DNA of 64,000 nt from Phragmites australis (taxonomy: Eukaryota; Streptophyta; Magnoliopsida; Poales; Poaceae): assembly GCF_958298935.1 (NCBI RefSeq), contig NC_084934.1, positions 498,501 through 562,500 of the forward strand. The letters run 5' to 3'. The notes under the pieces were generated by a model. That model saw nothing but the letters and a program-made list of their open reading frames with translations. It was not told where the DNA came from and searched no databases. Each line of letters begins with the position of its first letter. Positions within the stretch are counted from its first letter, which is position 1. Of this stretch, positions 11,764 through 23,223 are shown in pieces. The position numbers were made by a program, and so were the translations under genes.

Positions 11764-12827
11764 GAGCTCCATAAAAGAAAAACAAAAAAATAGGTAACTC
11801 CATAAAAGAAAGGTCTGGATTTTCAGAGGGGTACATAAATTTTCTGTGCTACGAATGCTGCAACTTGCGGCTGGTGCATTTTGTTGATTTTTTCGGTCTT
11901 ACCTTCCCTCGAGTCTGATCTTGAGAATACGCTTAGGCGAGCCCCTATCTTCCATTTTTTCACCAACGGTTCTGACAGTATGAAAATCACCTGTTGCCAA
12001 CCATGGTCTGTATTCAGCATAAAAGGGACCTTCTCCTTGTCAATCACCTGAAAACCTGCTACCTTTCAGTCACCAATAAGGTCCGTTGGATCAAGATCAA
12101 AGTGCCCAGATTGTCCCACAGCTCATATGAGGAACAACCAAACCCTATCGTTGGCCTCACGTTTTCTGACGTCGACCCGGGAAGATGATGTGGCGGCGGT
12201 CGGATTCCGAAATACAAAAACATCGCCATTTCCTTATGTTAACAAACAAATCATGCATATATGCTTCGCTTTTTAGGCATTGTTGTGGCTTTATTTTTTT
12301 CGCTCAAATGCACTTAGCTTGTTCCTTTTTTACTAGTTGATTAATTTTGGGTGTTAAATTTTTATAGGTATATTATGATTTAATTTGGCAGAGCTCTAAT
12401 TTAAAATTTATAGAATAAAATAAAGTAATTTAAATATCTATTTTTTTTTTCAAAATAAAAACAAAAATGTCATAATAAAGATCTTAAACTACATATAGCT
12501 TAACTCTAAGAATTTTTAAAACCAAAGATTATAAGATTAAAAACATTAGAGCTAGAATTCTTCCAAATAGACTCTAACTAATAGCCTCGTCACTATTCAA
12601 CAAGAAATTAAAGGGGACAATGAATCTCTGATTAACAATGGAGATGTTTGCATGACAACTCAAGCAAAAAGAAAGGTTCAGAACTGTGATGTGATGATGG
12701 AACCAGCCAGCAACATGCAGTCATGCATGCAGCATCTCACCAAACCCCACTACGTACGCCGACATCTCACCAAGTTTTCCACGCACTCAGACATGTTCTC
12801 CTGCTCTCTCCGCCACTCATCGTCAGC
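11764..12827. other. Spacer between dirigent genes 1 and 2
   Basis: AT-rich DNA. Around 12392-12585 there is a weak inverted similarity (GAGCTCTAATT near 12393, TTAGAGCTAGAATT near 12545) suggestive of an old MITE. No gene recognised. Confidence 0.3.
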
Positions 12828-13478
12828 TCACCAAACGCGGTAGGAGCCAACGACCGCAACGACAACGGCGACGACGCACGCATTGACCCACCCGCCGGCG
12901 TAGACTCTCACGGCGCCCGAGGTCGCCTTCGACCCGGACCCGCCGTCGCCGTCGATGGTGGTGGTGTCGTTGGAGGTGGAGACGTACAAGTCGAGCTCGA
13001 CGGTGGCGTCGGGGCCATTCATGCTGCTCGTCTTCCACAGCACGTACCCACTCGCCATCCTGAACTTCCCCGTCCCACCGACCACGGCGAGCTCCCGCAC
13101 GTCCGCCGCGGTGTCGTCGCGGCCCATGACAGCGATGGTGCTGCCGTTGTAGTCCCCGGAGGTGAGCAGCAGGTTGCCGCACACCATGAGGACGGCGCCT
13201 GACTGGGAGGAGAGCATGTAGAAGCCCTGCATGCGGCCGACGGCGGCGGAGGTGGCGGAGGAGGTCTCGGTGAGCAGGTCGTCCATGACGCTGGTGTCGC
13301 CGAAGGACATGCCCAGGGACGGGGCCGTGGAGGAGCCCGGGACCTTGATGACCTGCACCGCCGTCGGGTTGCTGCCGGTCACGATGTCGTGCATGAAGAA
13401 GTTGAGGTGCGTAGTACCATGGGCCGCCGGCGCCACGAAGAGGAGGATGACGAGGAGGGCGGCGGCCATCGCTGCCAT
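12828..13478 (-). CDS. Dirigent-family protein 2 with hydrophobic C-terminal tail
   Basis: A single-exon protein of 216 residues. I chose the ATG at 13478 because MAAMAAALLVILLFVAPAAHG is a good secretion signal; an upstream in-frame Met would add 40 His- and Ser-rich residues with no signal character. Dirigent motifs: FFMHDIVTGSNPTA (27-40), FGDTSVMDDLLTE (59-71), VGRMQGFY (80-87), YNGST (110-114) and VRELAVVGGTGKFRMASGY (128-145). Unlike the other two genes, the domain is followed by a polar linker (residues 166-190) and a hydrophobic tail (ACVVAVVVAVVG, 200-211), which looks like a GPI-anchor signal. That would place it at the outer plasma-membrane face. The function class is otherwise as for dirigent gene 1. 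Confidence 0.92.
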   Translation of the reverse strand: MAAMAAALLVILLFVAPAAHGTTHLNFFMHDIVTGSNPTAVQVIKVPGSSTAPSLGMSFGDTSVMDDLLTETSSATSAAVGRMQGFYMLSSQSGAVLMVCGNLLLTSGDYNGSTIAVMGRDDTAADVRELAVVGGTGKFRMASGYVLWKTSSMNGPDATVELDLYVSTSNDTTTIDGDGGSGSKATSGAVRVYAGGWVNACVVAVVVAVVGSYRVW

Positions 13479-13577
13479 GATGGATGGATTGTGGGCTGGG
13501 GAGCTAGAGAAATGAAAATCTGCGACTGCGAGCAGAGGATGCAGATACAGAGAATGCAGGTGGTGGTGCTCAAGAGG

Positions 13578-13584
13578 TTTAATA
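13578..13584 (-). promoter_or_regulatory. TATA-like box of dirigent gene 2
   Basis: On the minus strand TATTAAA lies about 100 bases before the chosen ATG. It also lies before the longer-ORF ATG by too short a distance (13598), favouring 13478. Confidence 0.4.
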
Positions 13585-13793
13585 GATAGATGCGTCATGC
13601 ATGGAGACAGGTCAGGTCAGTAATTAGGAGGATTATATTGCTGCAAAGCCAAGCGACATATGATATGACGTAGTGACCTAGTACTATGTTATTAATATTA
13701 TAATCTAGGCTAGGCTAGCTATATGATCGATCGAGACTGACTGACTAAAGGTGGTGCGTACAATTTGGGCAAACTATGCTACGCACGTACTAA

Positions 13794-14029
13794 GGGCTTA
13801 TTTGATTAGTTATGTCACAATTAAAATTAGGTAAAATATAGTTATCATAAAAGTGTGTTAAGAAAATAGACATTACATTTATATAAAGTTTGGTAAAAAA
13901 AATAAGTCTATGGCATATGGGGTAGAGAACTAAGAAAGTTTGGCAAGCCACTGTTAATTATAGCGTTGAACCAAATACATATTTAAAAATATATTGCACG
14001 TCTAAGTTAAGCATCAACCAAACAGACCC
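13794..14029. mobile_element. Tourist-like MITE upstream of dirigent gene 2
   Basis: A 236-bp element beginning GGGCTTATTTGATT and ending CAACCAAACAGACCC, imperfect inverted ends, flanked by direct TAA (13791-13793 and 14030-14032). A three-base TWA duplication is the mark of Tourist/PIF-Harbinger elements. It lies about 320 bases upstream of the dirigent gene 2 start. Confidence 0.8.
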
Positions 14030-14032
14030 TAA

Positions 14033-15640
14033 CACAATCGGATTGGCTGCTTTCCTCTGCATGTCACCTTTTGCACCTTTCTTCTCTCTTTTCTTATTCT
14101 TCTTTTTAAGATTTCAGAGCATCATTATATAGCTAACCTACGAATAGAATTAGGCGAGAGCAGGCCTTCGCGTCGCTTGCGACTCGAGGGTGACATTGCC
14201 TCGTCGTCCCCTGCCCCAACAATTCGACAAGTGAGGCCGCCGCCACCATTGGCAACCAACGTTGGTGACGGGCTAGCAGCGGAGCCAAACGGCCTCCTTG
14301 TTTTCCTTTTGTCTATCTTCCTTTTCTCTCTCTCTCTGGGATCTAGTAAAACTTCAGAGGATATTTTAAGAAGATAGAGGCTAAATTTTAGAGACGTGAG
14401 TAACTACTACAAAGGTGTCAAGCTCTCATGCGTCACTTGGAAGAAGTGTCACGTGAAAGAAGGGAAAAATATCTCCGATCCACACAGTAGAATATATTTT
14501 TTAATCTCCAACATTATAATATTACAGTGAATTTTGTGTTAATCGTAGACGTCCAACTTTACTAACAAAATTATGTGGTAGTTCAATCCCTTGTACTACT
14601 ACGTGATAGTTTAATCCCTTGTACTACTACATTACATGATGGGATGAACCTTTCGTGCAATTGAAAAAATCGCACAAGGAATTAAAGCAGAAAGCTAAGG
14701 CAACGCATCAAGGTACAACGATTCTAGTCATACTAACTTAGAGTGAATTGTGAGGATGATTTTGACTACCAGTAGATGGCACCACCATATTATGCTAGTG
14801 GATGAGGAGGAGCAAGCGTTTTATGGCATGGGTAGGGGCACTAGAGATCGAGACATACGATAAGATAATCAATGTATATGACCTGCTCGTCCTTCTCAGG
14901 AGGAGTTGGAATAGCATCAACCTCCGATTGCAAGTCGAAGATATGGTCTCAGAGGTGATAGATGCAATCTTGGATATTCCATTGAACAGGAGGATTGACC
15001 CATCTCGTATAATGCCAATTGTCTCGGTCATTAGAGTTCTGCAAATATATAGAGGTTTATGACTAATTGGTATGAAAAAATAATCTTGAAGTTGTTAAAG
15101 CTCTCACCCTTCCAATATGACATCGTAAGAATTAGCGTCCTCCATTGATGCTCTCATCATACATATGAAAAACACAGTCATATCCATAATAGCACTCGTA
15201 ATTCTTAAGATGATGTGGAGGACGAAACTCACTCTTTTCCTGCAAAGAAAAGTTATCGAGTGGCTCGACGTAGGCACTAGGACTAAAGGAACCCTCCCAT
15301 CTCGCTGCTGCTCTCCCCGCCACCTTTGATCCATGGCCTCTCCCACCCTTAGTCACCATTGAGTCTTATGGCTTCGGTTGGAAGAGACCTCTGTCATGGT
15401 TGTGGACACGCTTGCTGGGCATGCCTAGAGCCTTCTTGCCTTTGGAACACTTCTCCTAACTTTAAACCCTAATTACAATGCTAAATCTAACATTAAACCT
15501 TAAGTACAGTGCTTTTCAGACATAGGCTTTTCGGACAAAGCCTTTCCAGAAGCAACATTTTTAGTAAACATGATCACTCCAGATAGATGAATCAATTCCA
15601 AACTATTTTCTGTCGGCTTAGTTTATGAACCAGCATAGAT
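14033..15640. other. Intergenic region before the split zinc-finger gene
   Basis: Mixed-composition DNA. A short direct repeat (AATCCCTTGTACTACTAC, near 14585 and 14618) is present. No supported gene; open frames here are short and lack family motifs. Confidence 0.35.
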
Positions 15641-15646
15641 TTTCTG

Positions 15647-15654
15647 TATAAATA
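15647..15654 (+). promoter_or_regulatory. TATA box of the split GRF zinc-finger gene
   Basis: TATAAATA lies 71 bases before the ATG at 15718, a normal spacing for a plant promoter. Confidence 0.55.
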
Positions 15655-15810
15655 GCAGTCTAGGAGGCCACTTCTAGAACGAAACCAAACGCCTGAATCC
15701 CTTCCACTCCTACTAAAATGGCCTCTGGTCTTCTCCCAAAGAAATATATGTCGGCTCCTACGCCTGTTGTGCTGATGTGCTGGTGTGGAGATCTTTGTAG
15801 GTTGAAAAAG

Positions 15811-18800
15811 TGTCACGTCCTAAAAATTCTAATTACGTAATTATGCATGCATAATCATCATCGCATGTGCTTAGACGTGTTTGTCTATCAAAAACTAGTT
15901 AAACATGTTTCAAATACTTTAGGGATGGTTTAGAGCACTTTGGATAATCCCTAAATACTTTGGAGAAAGAAAAGAATAGAAGGAGGATGATGAGGGGAGA
16001 CTTAGGAAAATTTCAGCAAAAGAATCCCCTCGCGGTTTCACCGGTGTCACCTGTGATATGACTGCCAAGTGCGTTGCCACGTGGATTTTCCGTGGTCTGA
16101 CCACCCGAGCTCGCGATCTGACCGCTAGCACATAGAGACTCGAGTTAAGTCAATCGATCACGTTCTTTGACTCTCTCCCTCTCACTTTGCTCTCACTCTC
16201 CCTCTCTCTACTCGACCCTAGAGAGAAAGAGAGCTCTACTCGTCATGTTCGAAGGCTGGAGATCGGAGGTGAGAACTCCTACGAGCTTCCCGAAGGACGT
16301 ACCCAAGTTTCCCCCTCTTCTCTCTCACCGGAGACCCGTTCATTGACCGCAAACTTCATCACCACTCTGAGAGCCGATCCACGAATCGGAGCCTCCTTGA
16401 AGCATTCCAATCCAATAGAAAGCTTCCATAAGCTAAGGTGAGCTACCCCCCTATTGTTTTCCTGTTGTTTCTGAGCACGATTCGACCCTCATGTCGTTTA
16501 GACCCAAGTTCAACTAGCCTAGATTCAATCCATGGGCTATTCTTGAGTTTAGCTCGGTGAATGATATCTAAATCACGTTAGAAACACTCCACTAGTCTCA
16601 TAGAGTATTTTGGTACATTTCATTGTCGAAGGTTTCACCGAAATCCTCGCCGGTGACCCCGTAAAGGCGCTACCGGCAAGGTCTGCCGGTCTGACCACTA
16701 CTAGGGCTGGTCTGACCACCAGTTAGGACCAGAGAATTCGAGTTGAAAACTTATACAGAAGTCTGACTGCCAATTGGTCCAGTCTGACCATTGGTGGGCG
16801 GTCTGACCGCCACCATTCCTACAGTCAAACTGTCAAAGACCAAAACTTTCTACCGGCGAAGTCGGCATTGGGGTTTTCATCTGAATGACAGCAAGAGTGA
16901 GTACGGAAGGTACTCAGCAAGGCCTATACTACTTCAAGGTGTTGATAGATACATAAAGGGTTTATTCAAGGATAAGCTTCACGGTTCGGATTTAAGCGTA
17001 AAACAGTTTATGCGGATTACTAATTGTATCAATTATGATCGACTTCAAAACATTTTAACTAATTCAAAAATGTGCAACAAGCTGTATCTGGGGTTTCTCG
17101 GTCCTGGGAGCGGTTATACCTCACTCCGCAGTCCCTTTTATCACATCTGGTTTACCTCTAGTACCACACAGCTTCCGGCGGAGTGAGCCAGGAACCTCAT
17201 CACACGGACATCTAGTCCACACACTCACTCATCAAGGCTCATGCACCCGAAGTCTATTCAAGCGTGACCATGCCTTCCCACGTCTATGACCGTGGACATG
17301 GCTATTCGAATATATTTACACTCTGCATAGGTTGTATAACTTTACCCAAGTGATATGCTTAACCTCCAACCGTTTTGCAAGCGGAGGAGCGAATCATGCA
17401 GCCAAGTCCCAGAGCTGCATGTTCCGAAGGCCAACCTCCCTTTTCAAGCCTAAGCCGGTCCCTGAAACCTTCAAACAGTGGGACAGATGAACCCTTGGCT
17501 GCTCGTTGCTCTCAGCCTCCTGGTATAATGCCCAACTCAGTCCAGTGAAAGGAAGTCAAGTTCTGCCCTTATAGGAAGCATGGTTGCACGGGGGTGGCTA
17601 AGCATGACGCCGCAAGACTCGGCCCTTAAGCGGCCCTGCTAGGCATCTTCATGGGCAATGAATACCATCATTTAATTCAAGCCCCCAAGAGTAACCTCCC
17701 TAGAGGACCACTCTACCTACCCGTACCAAAATAATTTTCACCCCTTTTTACATATCCCCCTCCATATCCCACATGACATCAAGGATTTCACACCCATCAA
17801 GGAATTCACAAACATCGAAGATTCATGGTATATGAGTTGTCATTGACAACAATAATCTTGTCTCCGAGGAGAGGTGTTTTAAAAGCGACATCTCCGAGGA
17901 GATATATTCAATCCTAAGCATGCTAGAAATCAATGCGTCGTCCGACGTTAATATAGATAGCGACAAGTAATTCTAGGGTAATATGTATTCTGGATGATAA
18001 TATTCAAGACATGGCATATGTTTAATAGGATTAACTATTGCAAGTAGTTTGTAAAAGCGTAATACATAGCACATGCAATGATAAGTTTAGTTTTAGTTGA
18101 TCATGTATATTATTGAAAACATAGGTTCAATATGATCAAGAAGATAGGACTTGCCTTCTCTGGAATTTTCTTCTAAGTCCTGATTATAATCGGGATCCTC
18201 CTCACTCCTGATGCTTCCTGCGCAGCACTCGCAGAACTCTGGTTGCCCTAAAATCACGACTACGATCAATAATGGTGATACTAAAGAAGAATCAATTAAC
18301 ACCAAATGGAAAGACAAATGATCTCTAATGGATACCATAACATGATATACAAGAATCGCTGAAATCGAAGCCAGAACGGAAAAGTTATGGCTCTCGGAAG
18401 ATATAATAAGAATTTCAATCGGGAAATTAAGAAATAGCACTGTTTATGGGTGGGGCCCACGGATCGGACCCACTGAACAGTAATCTGACCCCACATGAAC
18501 AGTAGCCGGTGGGACCCACATGAGCAGTACAGGTTTGGGCTGAATGGGCTTGGGTGGGCCGAATCTGGGCCTAAATGGGCCTCGATGGGCCGTGTTTGGG
18601 TTTGGATGGGTCGGGTTGCATAGTGTTGGGCTCGCACTGTGCAGGCCCACTCGGGCTTTTGGCTGGTTGGCTAACAGGCCACGGAGGCAGGCCGCCCCAC
18701 TCAGCGGCCCTTCTAGCGGCTGGGTCGGCGAAGATGGCCACTAGGTCGAGCCAGGCTGAGCAACGGCCCAAGGCCGATTTCCACATGTGCGCAGGCAACA

Positions 18801-19729
18801 GCCCGGCTGCACGCTCATGCGGGTGCGCGGCGGAGAAGGGGGGAAGAATCGATCGACAACGAGGGATTTTGGCGGGGCATCACCGGAAAGGTCGCTGGGG
18901 TTTGGTTTTCTCTGGAGCTTCATGACGACGAGCGGACGCCGGCCTTCTACGTGATACGGAGGACTTGGCAGGGAGCATCTCGACAGCGACCGGCGACGAG
19001 AACGACACCAGATCACTGCCGGAGAAGAGACAGCGGCGCGACGCAATTGGACAGCACCTCCCTTGCACGGGGAGGGACCAATCCTACAAAGAAAAGAGGC
19101 CGCGACGCCTCTAAGCATCACGGCACGATGGCCGGACCACAATACCAAGTAGAAACACGCTGATGGCAAGCGCAAGCACGGCGGTGAAGCTATGCACGGT
19201 GTCGCGTAGCAAAATGCTAAGGGAGAGCACGGGGACACTTACATGCTATCTAGGAGGGGGTGCTAGGGGCTTGGAGTGCTCACCGTGCTGAAGAATGATG
19301 AGAAGCGGGACGGCGGCCGATGACTCGTCGAAGAGGTGGCAGCGGCACTGCTTGGCTATTGGCGCGGACGGGCTCCCGTCGGGCTTCCGGTGATTGGACA
19401 GCGGCACAAGGAGAGTGAAGGCTCCCCGATGCTCCCTAGCAGCACGTCAATGGCAGATGGTCGACGAAGAGGTCGCAACGGCGACAATGGCGACAGCAGC
19501 AGCGCTGTGGGGAGGCGAAATGGAGAAAGAGGGGGAGAGAGAGAGAGAGAGAGACGTGGGCCTGCTACTTATAAGACGAGAGGGAGCACAGAGGCGGTGC
19601 ACGCGAGATGGCGTCACGGGGACGTCGGCGGCGAGGTGACGGCTGGCACCCACCTTTTTCTCCGGGGCATGGGCCGACTGCGTCGGCCAAGAACGGGCGG
19701 GTTGCAGAAGTCGTGCGTGCAGGGCATGG

Positions 19730-19773
<44 letters not shown>

Positions 19774-20847
19774 TAAGATAGAGAGAGGAAGTAGAGGCTG
19801 GTCAGCACGCACGGAGGATATTTCCCAGAGGAACGATGGCCGGCGAAGTCGTTGTTGCGCTGGAAGGGAGAAGGAAGGAGAGGGAGAAGGAACGGGCCGG
19901 TGGATGGGTGACACATGGACGGCGCAGCGAGGGCTGAGCACGGGTGAGCGCTGGCACGCGCGTGAGCGCGCGGCTGGGCCGGCAGCGCGGCGGCGTGGGC
20001 TGAGTGCTGGCGCACGCGAGTGAAACGGGCCGGCAGCGCGGGAGAAGAGGGGGGAAGGGGAGAAGGAGTGGGCCGGCTCGGTGGGCCGGGAAAGTGAGAA
20101 GAAATGGAATTCGACACGAGAAGAGGGAAAAAGAATAATTGGGATAAGAATAAGGTTTAAATTCAAATTGAGGTATTTGAATTTGGATTTGATTTTGAAT
20201 TTAGATCAGCTTCATTTAGAATATCTGATCTTTGGATCTCGAGACTTTTTGGAGATGATTTGAATCCAAGAATTTAAATTCGGATTGGACTTGACCTGAA
20301 CCGAATTTAAGAGTAGGTTTTGAATTTGAGAGGCATCCCAATTCAAAACCACCACACAAAGAACCACAAAAATCTCAACCAAAGCATATGAACCATTCTA
20401 ATGTTGAGATTACTTTGGAGTTGACTCTTGTGCTATTTGGAACGCTTATTCAACCTAGCACATCTAATGTACATGAAGGTATATATATATACATCTACAG
20501 ACTTAGTTAGATTAACTAACCCTAAAAAGTTTTAATTTGGAGCTAAATTTGCAACTAAGTAAACATGTTCAACTCAGGATGTTACAGAGTTGATCGGTTT
20601 TAGTATCCTCCTTGCTGTAAATTGTTAAATTTGCAAATGCTTAAGAACTTGTAATATTATTTAATTACTCTCTCTTTATTAAGCTTGGTTATGATTGCTT
20701 ATGTTGGAAAGGCATGTAATCTGATCTTAGACATAAAACACGTATAGAGACTATAGGAATGATATTCTAGTTAATCATTGAAGTTGTGATTATGTAAATG
20801 ATCGATTCAGTGATTAACTAGAATACTATTTGGACAGTTTCCCCACA
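15811..20847 (+). mobile_element. 5-kb TG...CA insertion (large LTR-like unit) in the GRF gene
   Basis: Starts TGTCACGTCCTAAA and ends TTTCCCCACA; flanked by AAAAG on both sides (15806-15810 and 20848-20852). This is a 5,037-bp unit with LTR-like ends and a 5-bp target duplication. No gag-pol motif, primer-binding site or second TGTCACG start is visible inside. It is therefore best read as a solo LTR of a long-LTR (probably Ty3/gypsy) family, or as a non-autonomous element. The same start and end signatures occur at 48461-54688, 51320-54333 and 55199-61276. Inside are a repeated phrase TCTGACC (about 16095-16805), GC-rich low-complexity DNA (18440-20090) and GA runs. Long open frames in that part are compositional. 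Confidence 0.8.
19733..19771. repeat. (GA)n microsatellite
   Basis: About 19 GA units within the 5-kb insertion; a shorter run lies near 19535-19552. Confidence 0.9.
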
Positions 20848-21050
20848 AAAAGTCCAACAACTTCTCAGATACTTACGGAAGGAGGTTCTTCGTGTGTCTG
20901 AACTACAAGTACGACCCACTGGCGGGCAACATACTTGGTTGTTATCGTTAGGTACACACATGTGGCCAAACTATCATTTACCACTGATCATTTGGTTCTT
21001 CATTTCTAGTCTCCACCACTACTCTGTGGGTTTGTACAGTGGATGGATAT

Positions 21051-22105
21051 TAGGGATGACAATAGGTCGAATCGAGTTCGGGTGAAGCAAAATCGTGTCT
21101 GACCTACAACCCAATTTGGGCTACCCGGTCCATGCCTGCAAAGGGTGGTGGGCATAATATTGTGCCCATGCCTGTGCCTATCAGTACCTGAAACCTGTGG
21201 GTTGCCTATGGGTATTTGACTGCAACGGCTCGGCCAGGCCAACTTCGTCGGTGCTCAAGCGGCCCTGGCGGCGGCTCCGGCGACAAGTTCGATCAGATTA
21301 AGGCAGCACAAGCACCAGTGAACGATGGTTAACACATTAGAGAGGACGTTGAGCGTTGATCCTGACCGAAAGATGGCCAGCATCGACTGAGGGTTAGCGG
21401 TGGTGGTAGGCTGAGGCTAGACCAACGTGTCTACAAGCATGCACGAGGTTAGCTAGAGCTCACCGTGTGCTAAAATGGTTAGAAGACGTGCAACAACAGC
21501 GTGTCAACGGTGAGGGGCGAAATATGGTCAGGTAGCGTGCAAAATCCGCGATGAAACTTACAGGATCCGACCGGGGAAGCTCGGGGAGACGTCGCTCGAC
21601 CTTCTTCCTTGCTCCTTCGGTCTTGGGTGGGCAGATCCGGGCACCAGGGTGAAGGACTTAGGTGTTGTCCACAACATAAGCGCTGAGTGGTGCTGAGCAA
21701 GCGGAGTGAGGAGCGCTAGAGGTCTAGAGTGCACCAGCTGGGCGCTGGAGTCCTGGAGGCTAGAGTGTGGTGGGTGGCTGCTGGAGCTGGAGCGTTGGAG
21801 TGCGACGGGCGATGTAACCGTGTGAGTGCGCAGTGGGGTTGGCCGGTTAGGGAGCAGGATAGATAACCTAGGGTTACACTTAATTGTGCTGGACCAAAAT
21901 ATTTTGGGATGGGGCTAGAGTTTGGTGCACAGTGTCATGGGTATACTGCGGGCACCCGTGGGCGGCTGTCATACCCGTACTCGACTCGCAACTTCACGGG
22001 TACCTAACCCGTCGTGCCTATAGGCGAAATCATAGACCTATGCTCATGCCCTTCGGGCACAATACCCGTGGGTACCCACACTCGTGGGTAAGATTGTCTT
22101 TCCTA
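21051..22105. mobile_element. Non-autonomous hAT-like element in the GRF gene
   Basis: Inverted ends TAGGGATGACAAT (21051) and, reversed, ATTGTCTTTCCTA (ending 22105). Flanked by 8-bp repeats ATGGATAT (21043-21050) and ATGGATAC (22106-22113), 7 of 8 identical. An 8-bp duplication with such ends fits hAT. The 1,055-bp interior encodes no transposase. Removing it joins the codons for QWMD to TEQSP. Confidence 0.82.
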
Positions 22106-22246
22106 ATGGATACTGAGCAGTCGCCGGCAAATATGTTCCTCCTACACAACGAGCATCGGGCGGCATATAGACGATTCAAACAAATGGAAGTGATGAGAGT
22201 AGGGAGGCTGAGCGCAAATGCATGCAAGAAGAGCAGCGCAGGCTAA

Positions 22247-23168
22247 GATAGGAGGAGATCTGCTAGAACAAGGATGCACGTGGGGTGGAGAGAGAGGAAA
22301 CATGAGAGTGCACATCGGGCACATGAAGGACCAGATGCTGTGAGGAAAGGAAAGTATCCCAGTGCACTCAGTAGAGTGGTTGTTGTAATCGGTTTGTTTA
22401 CATTTCATAAGGCATGTTAGGTTTAGAGATGGTATATTACTAGGTTAGTATGAAAATATACCGTATATGTCATCGTGTCTATTGGTTGCATGAATAAAAT
22501 TATGATCTTCAGCTCTGCTTGTTTGATGATTGCACGTCAAGCTGTCCTGTGTATGTTTAAATACTCTATGTCTGGACTGAATGTTGTTTGAAAATTATTT
22601 TCTCCTCAAAAAATAAAAATATTTTTTAAAACTATTAAAAATTAAAAGGTCAATGTCGGCCTATGGGTTGTCAATAAGCCTATTATCGGTATTTCGCCAG
22701 CTGACAGATAATCTTGTCAGCAAAGGACCTACAAATAGGACTTGTCGGGGTAGGTACTATTTTGGCTATTATTTTTGCAAATTTTTATTGAAATAATATT
22801 ATTTAAAAAATAATCTTCGGCCGACATGACTTGTCAGTATAGGGTACTATTTTGGTTTTTTTTGGCTATTATTTTTGTAATTTATTATAAAAAATATGTT
22901 CAATATGGATCTTTTTTGTTGTATTTATTAAAAAAAATCTCGAGCTTCAAGTGGATTTCAAAACAAATTCACAGTTTGGGAAAAAAATGCATTCAAAAAT
23001 CGGAATTCAAAGACACAAATTCCTTCCCACGCCACCGTGTGCAGCCACTTGTGCCGCTTGCATTACAGCCATCAATTGTGGCCGAGCACGAATCTCCAAC
23101 AATGACGGACCTGAAGACTCGGGCCGGTTGACCGATATATAGCAATTAGCAAGCGCTCGGTTACACTA

Positions 23169-23170
<2 letters not shown>
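22247..23170. other. 3' flank of the GRF gene
   Basis: Contains a probable 3' UTR (AATAAA at 22493-22498). Two diverged copies of a short unit with GGTACTATTTTGG and GGCTATTATTTTTG lie at about 22745-22800 and 22833-22885. No gene recognised. Confidence 0.4.

Positions 23171-23222
<52 letters not shown>
23171..23222. repeat. (TTA)n microsatellite
   Basis: An uninterrupted trinucleotide run of about 17 units. Confidence 0.95.

Positions 23223-23223
<1 letters not shown>

Larger units (their letters stand above)
15718..22246 (+). pseudogene. GRF-type zinc-finger protein gene split by two transposons
   Basis: Four pieces read as one protein when the insertions are skipped. Piece 1 is 15718-15810 (MASGLLPKKY...LMCWCGDLCRLKK). 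Piece 2, from 20853, is in the same frame (SNNFSDTYGRRFFVCLNYKY). Piece 3 is 21010-21050 (...LLCGFVQWMD) and piece 4 is 22106-22246 (DTEQSPANMFLLHNEHRAAYRR). CxCG...C, GRRFFVC and CxFVQWxD are landmarks of GRF-type zinc fingers found in plant proteins with a coiled-coil tail. A TAG at 20949-20951 falls directly before a possible 58-base intron (20952-21009), so the gene may have been dead before or after the insertions. The tail also shifts frame near its end (an alternative frame reads REAERKCMQEEQRRLR). AATAAA at 22493 may be its poly(A) signal. Confidence 0.8.

Noticed and set aside
12723..13202. 159-residue plus-strand frame opposite dirigent gene 2
   Set aside because: Antisense shadow of a GC-rich coding region, no family motif.
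18571..20166. Long frames on both strands (up to 239 residues) within the 5-kb insertion
   Set aside because: GC-rich and GA-repeat composition gives long stop-free stretches; frames conflict and have no motif.
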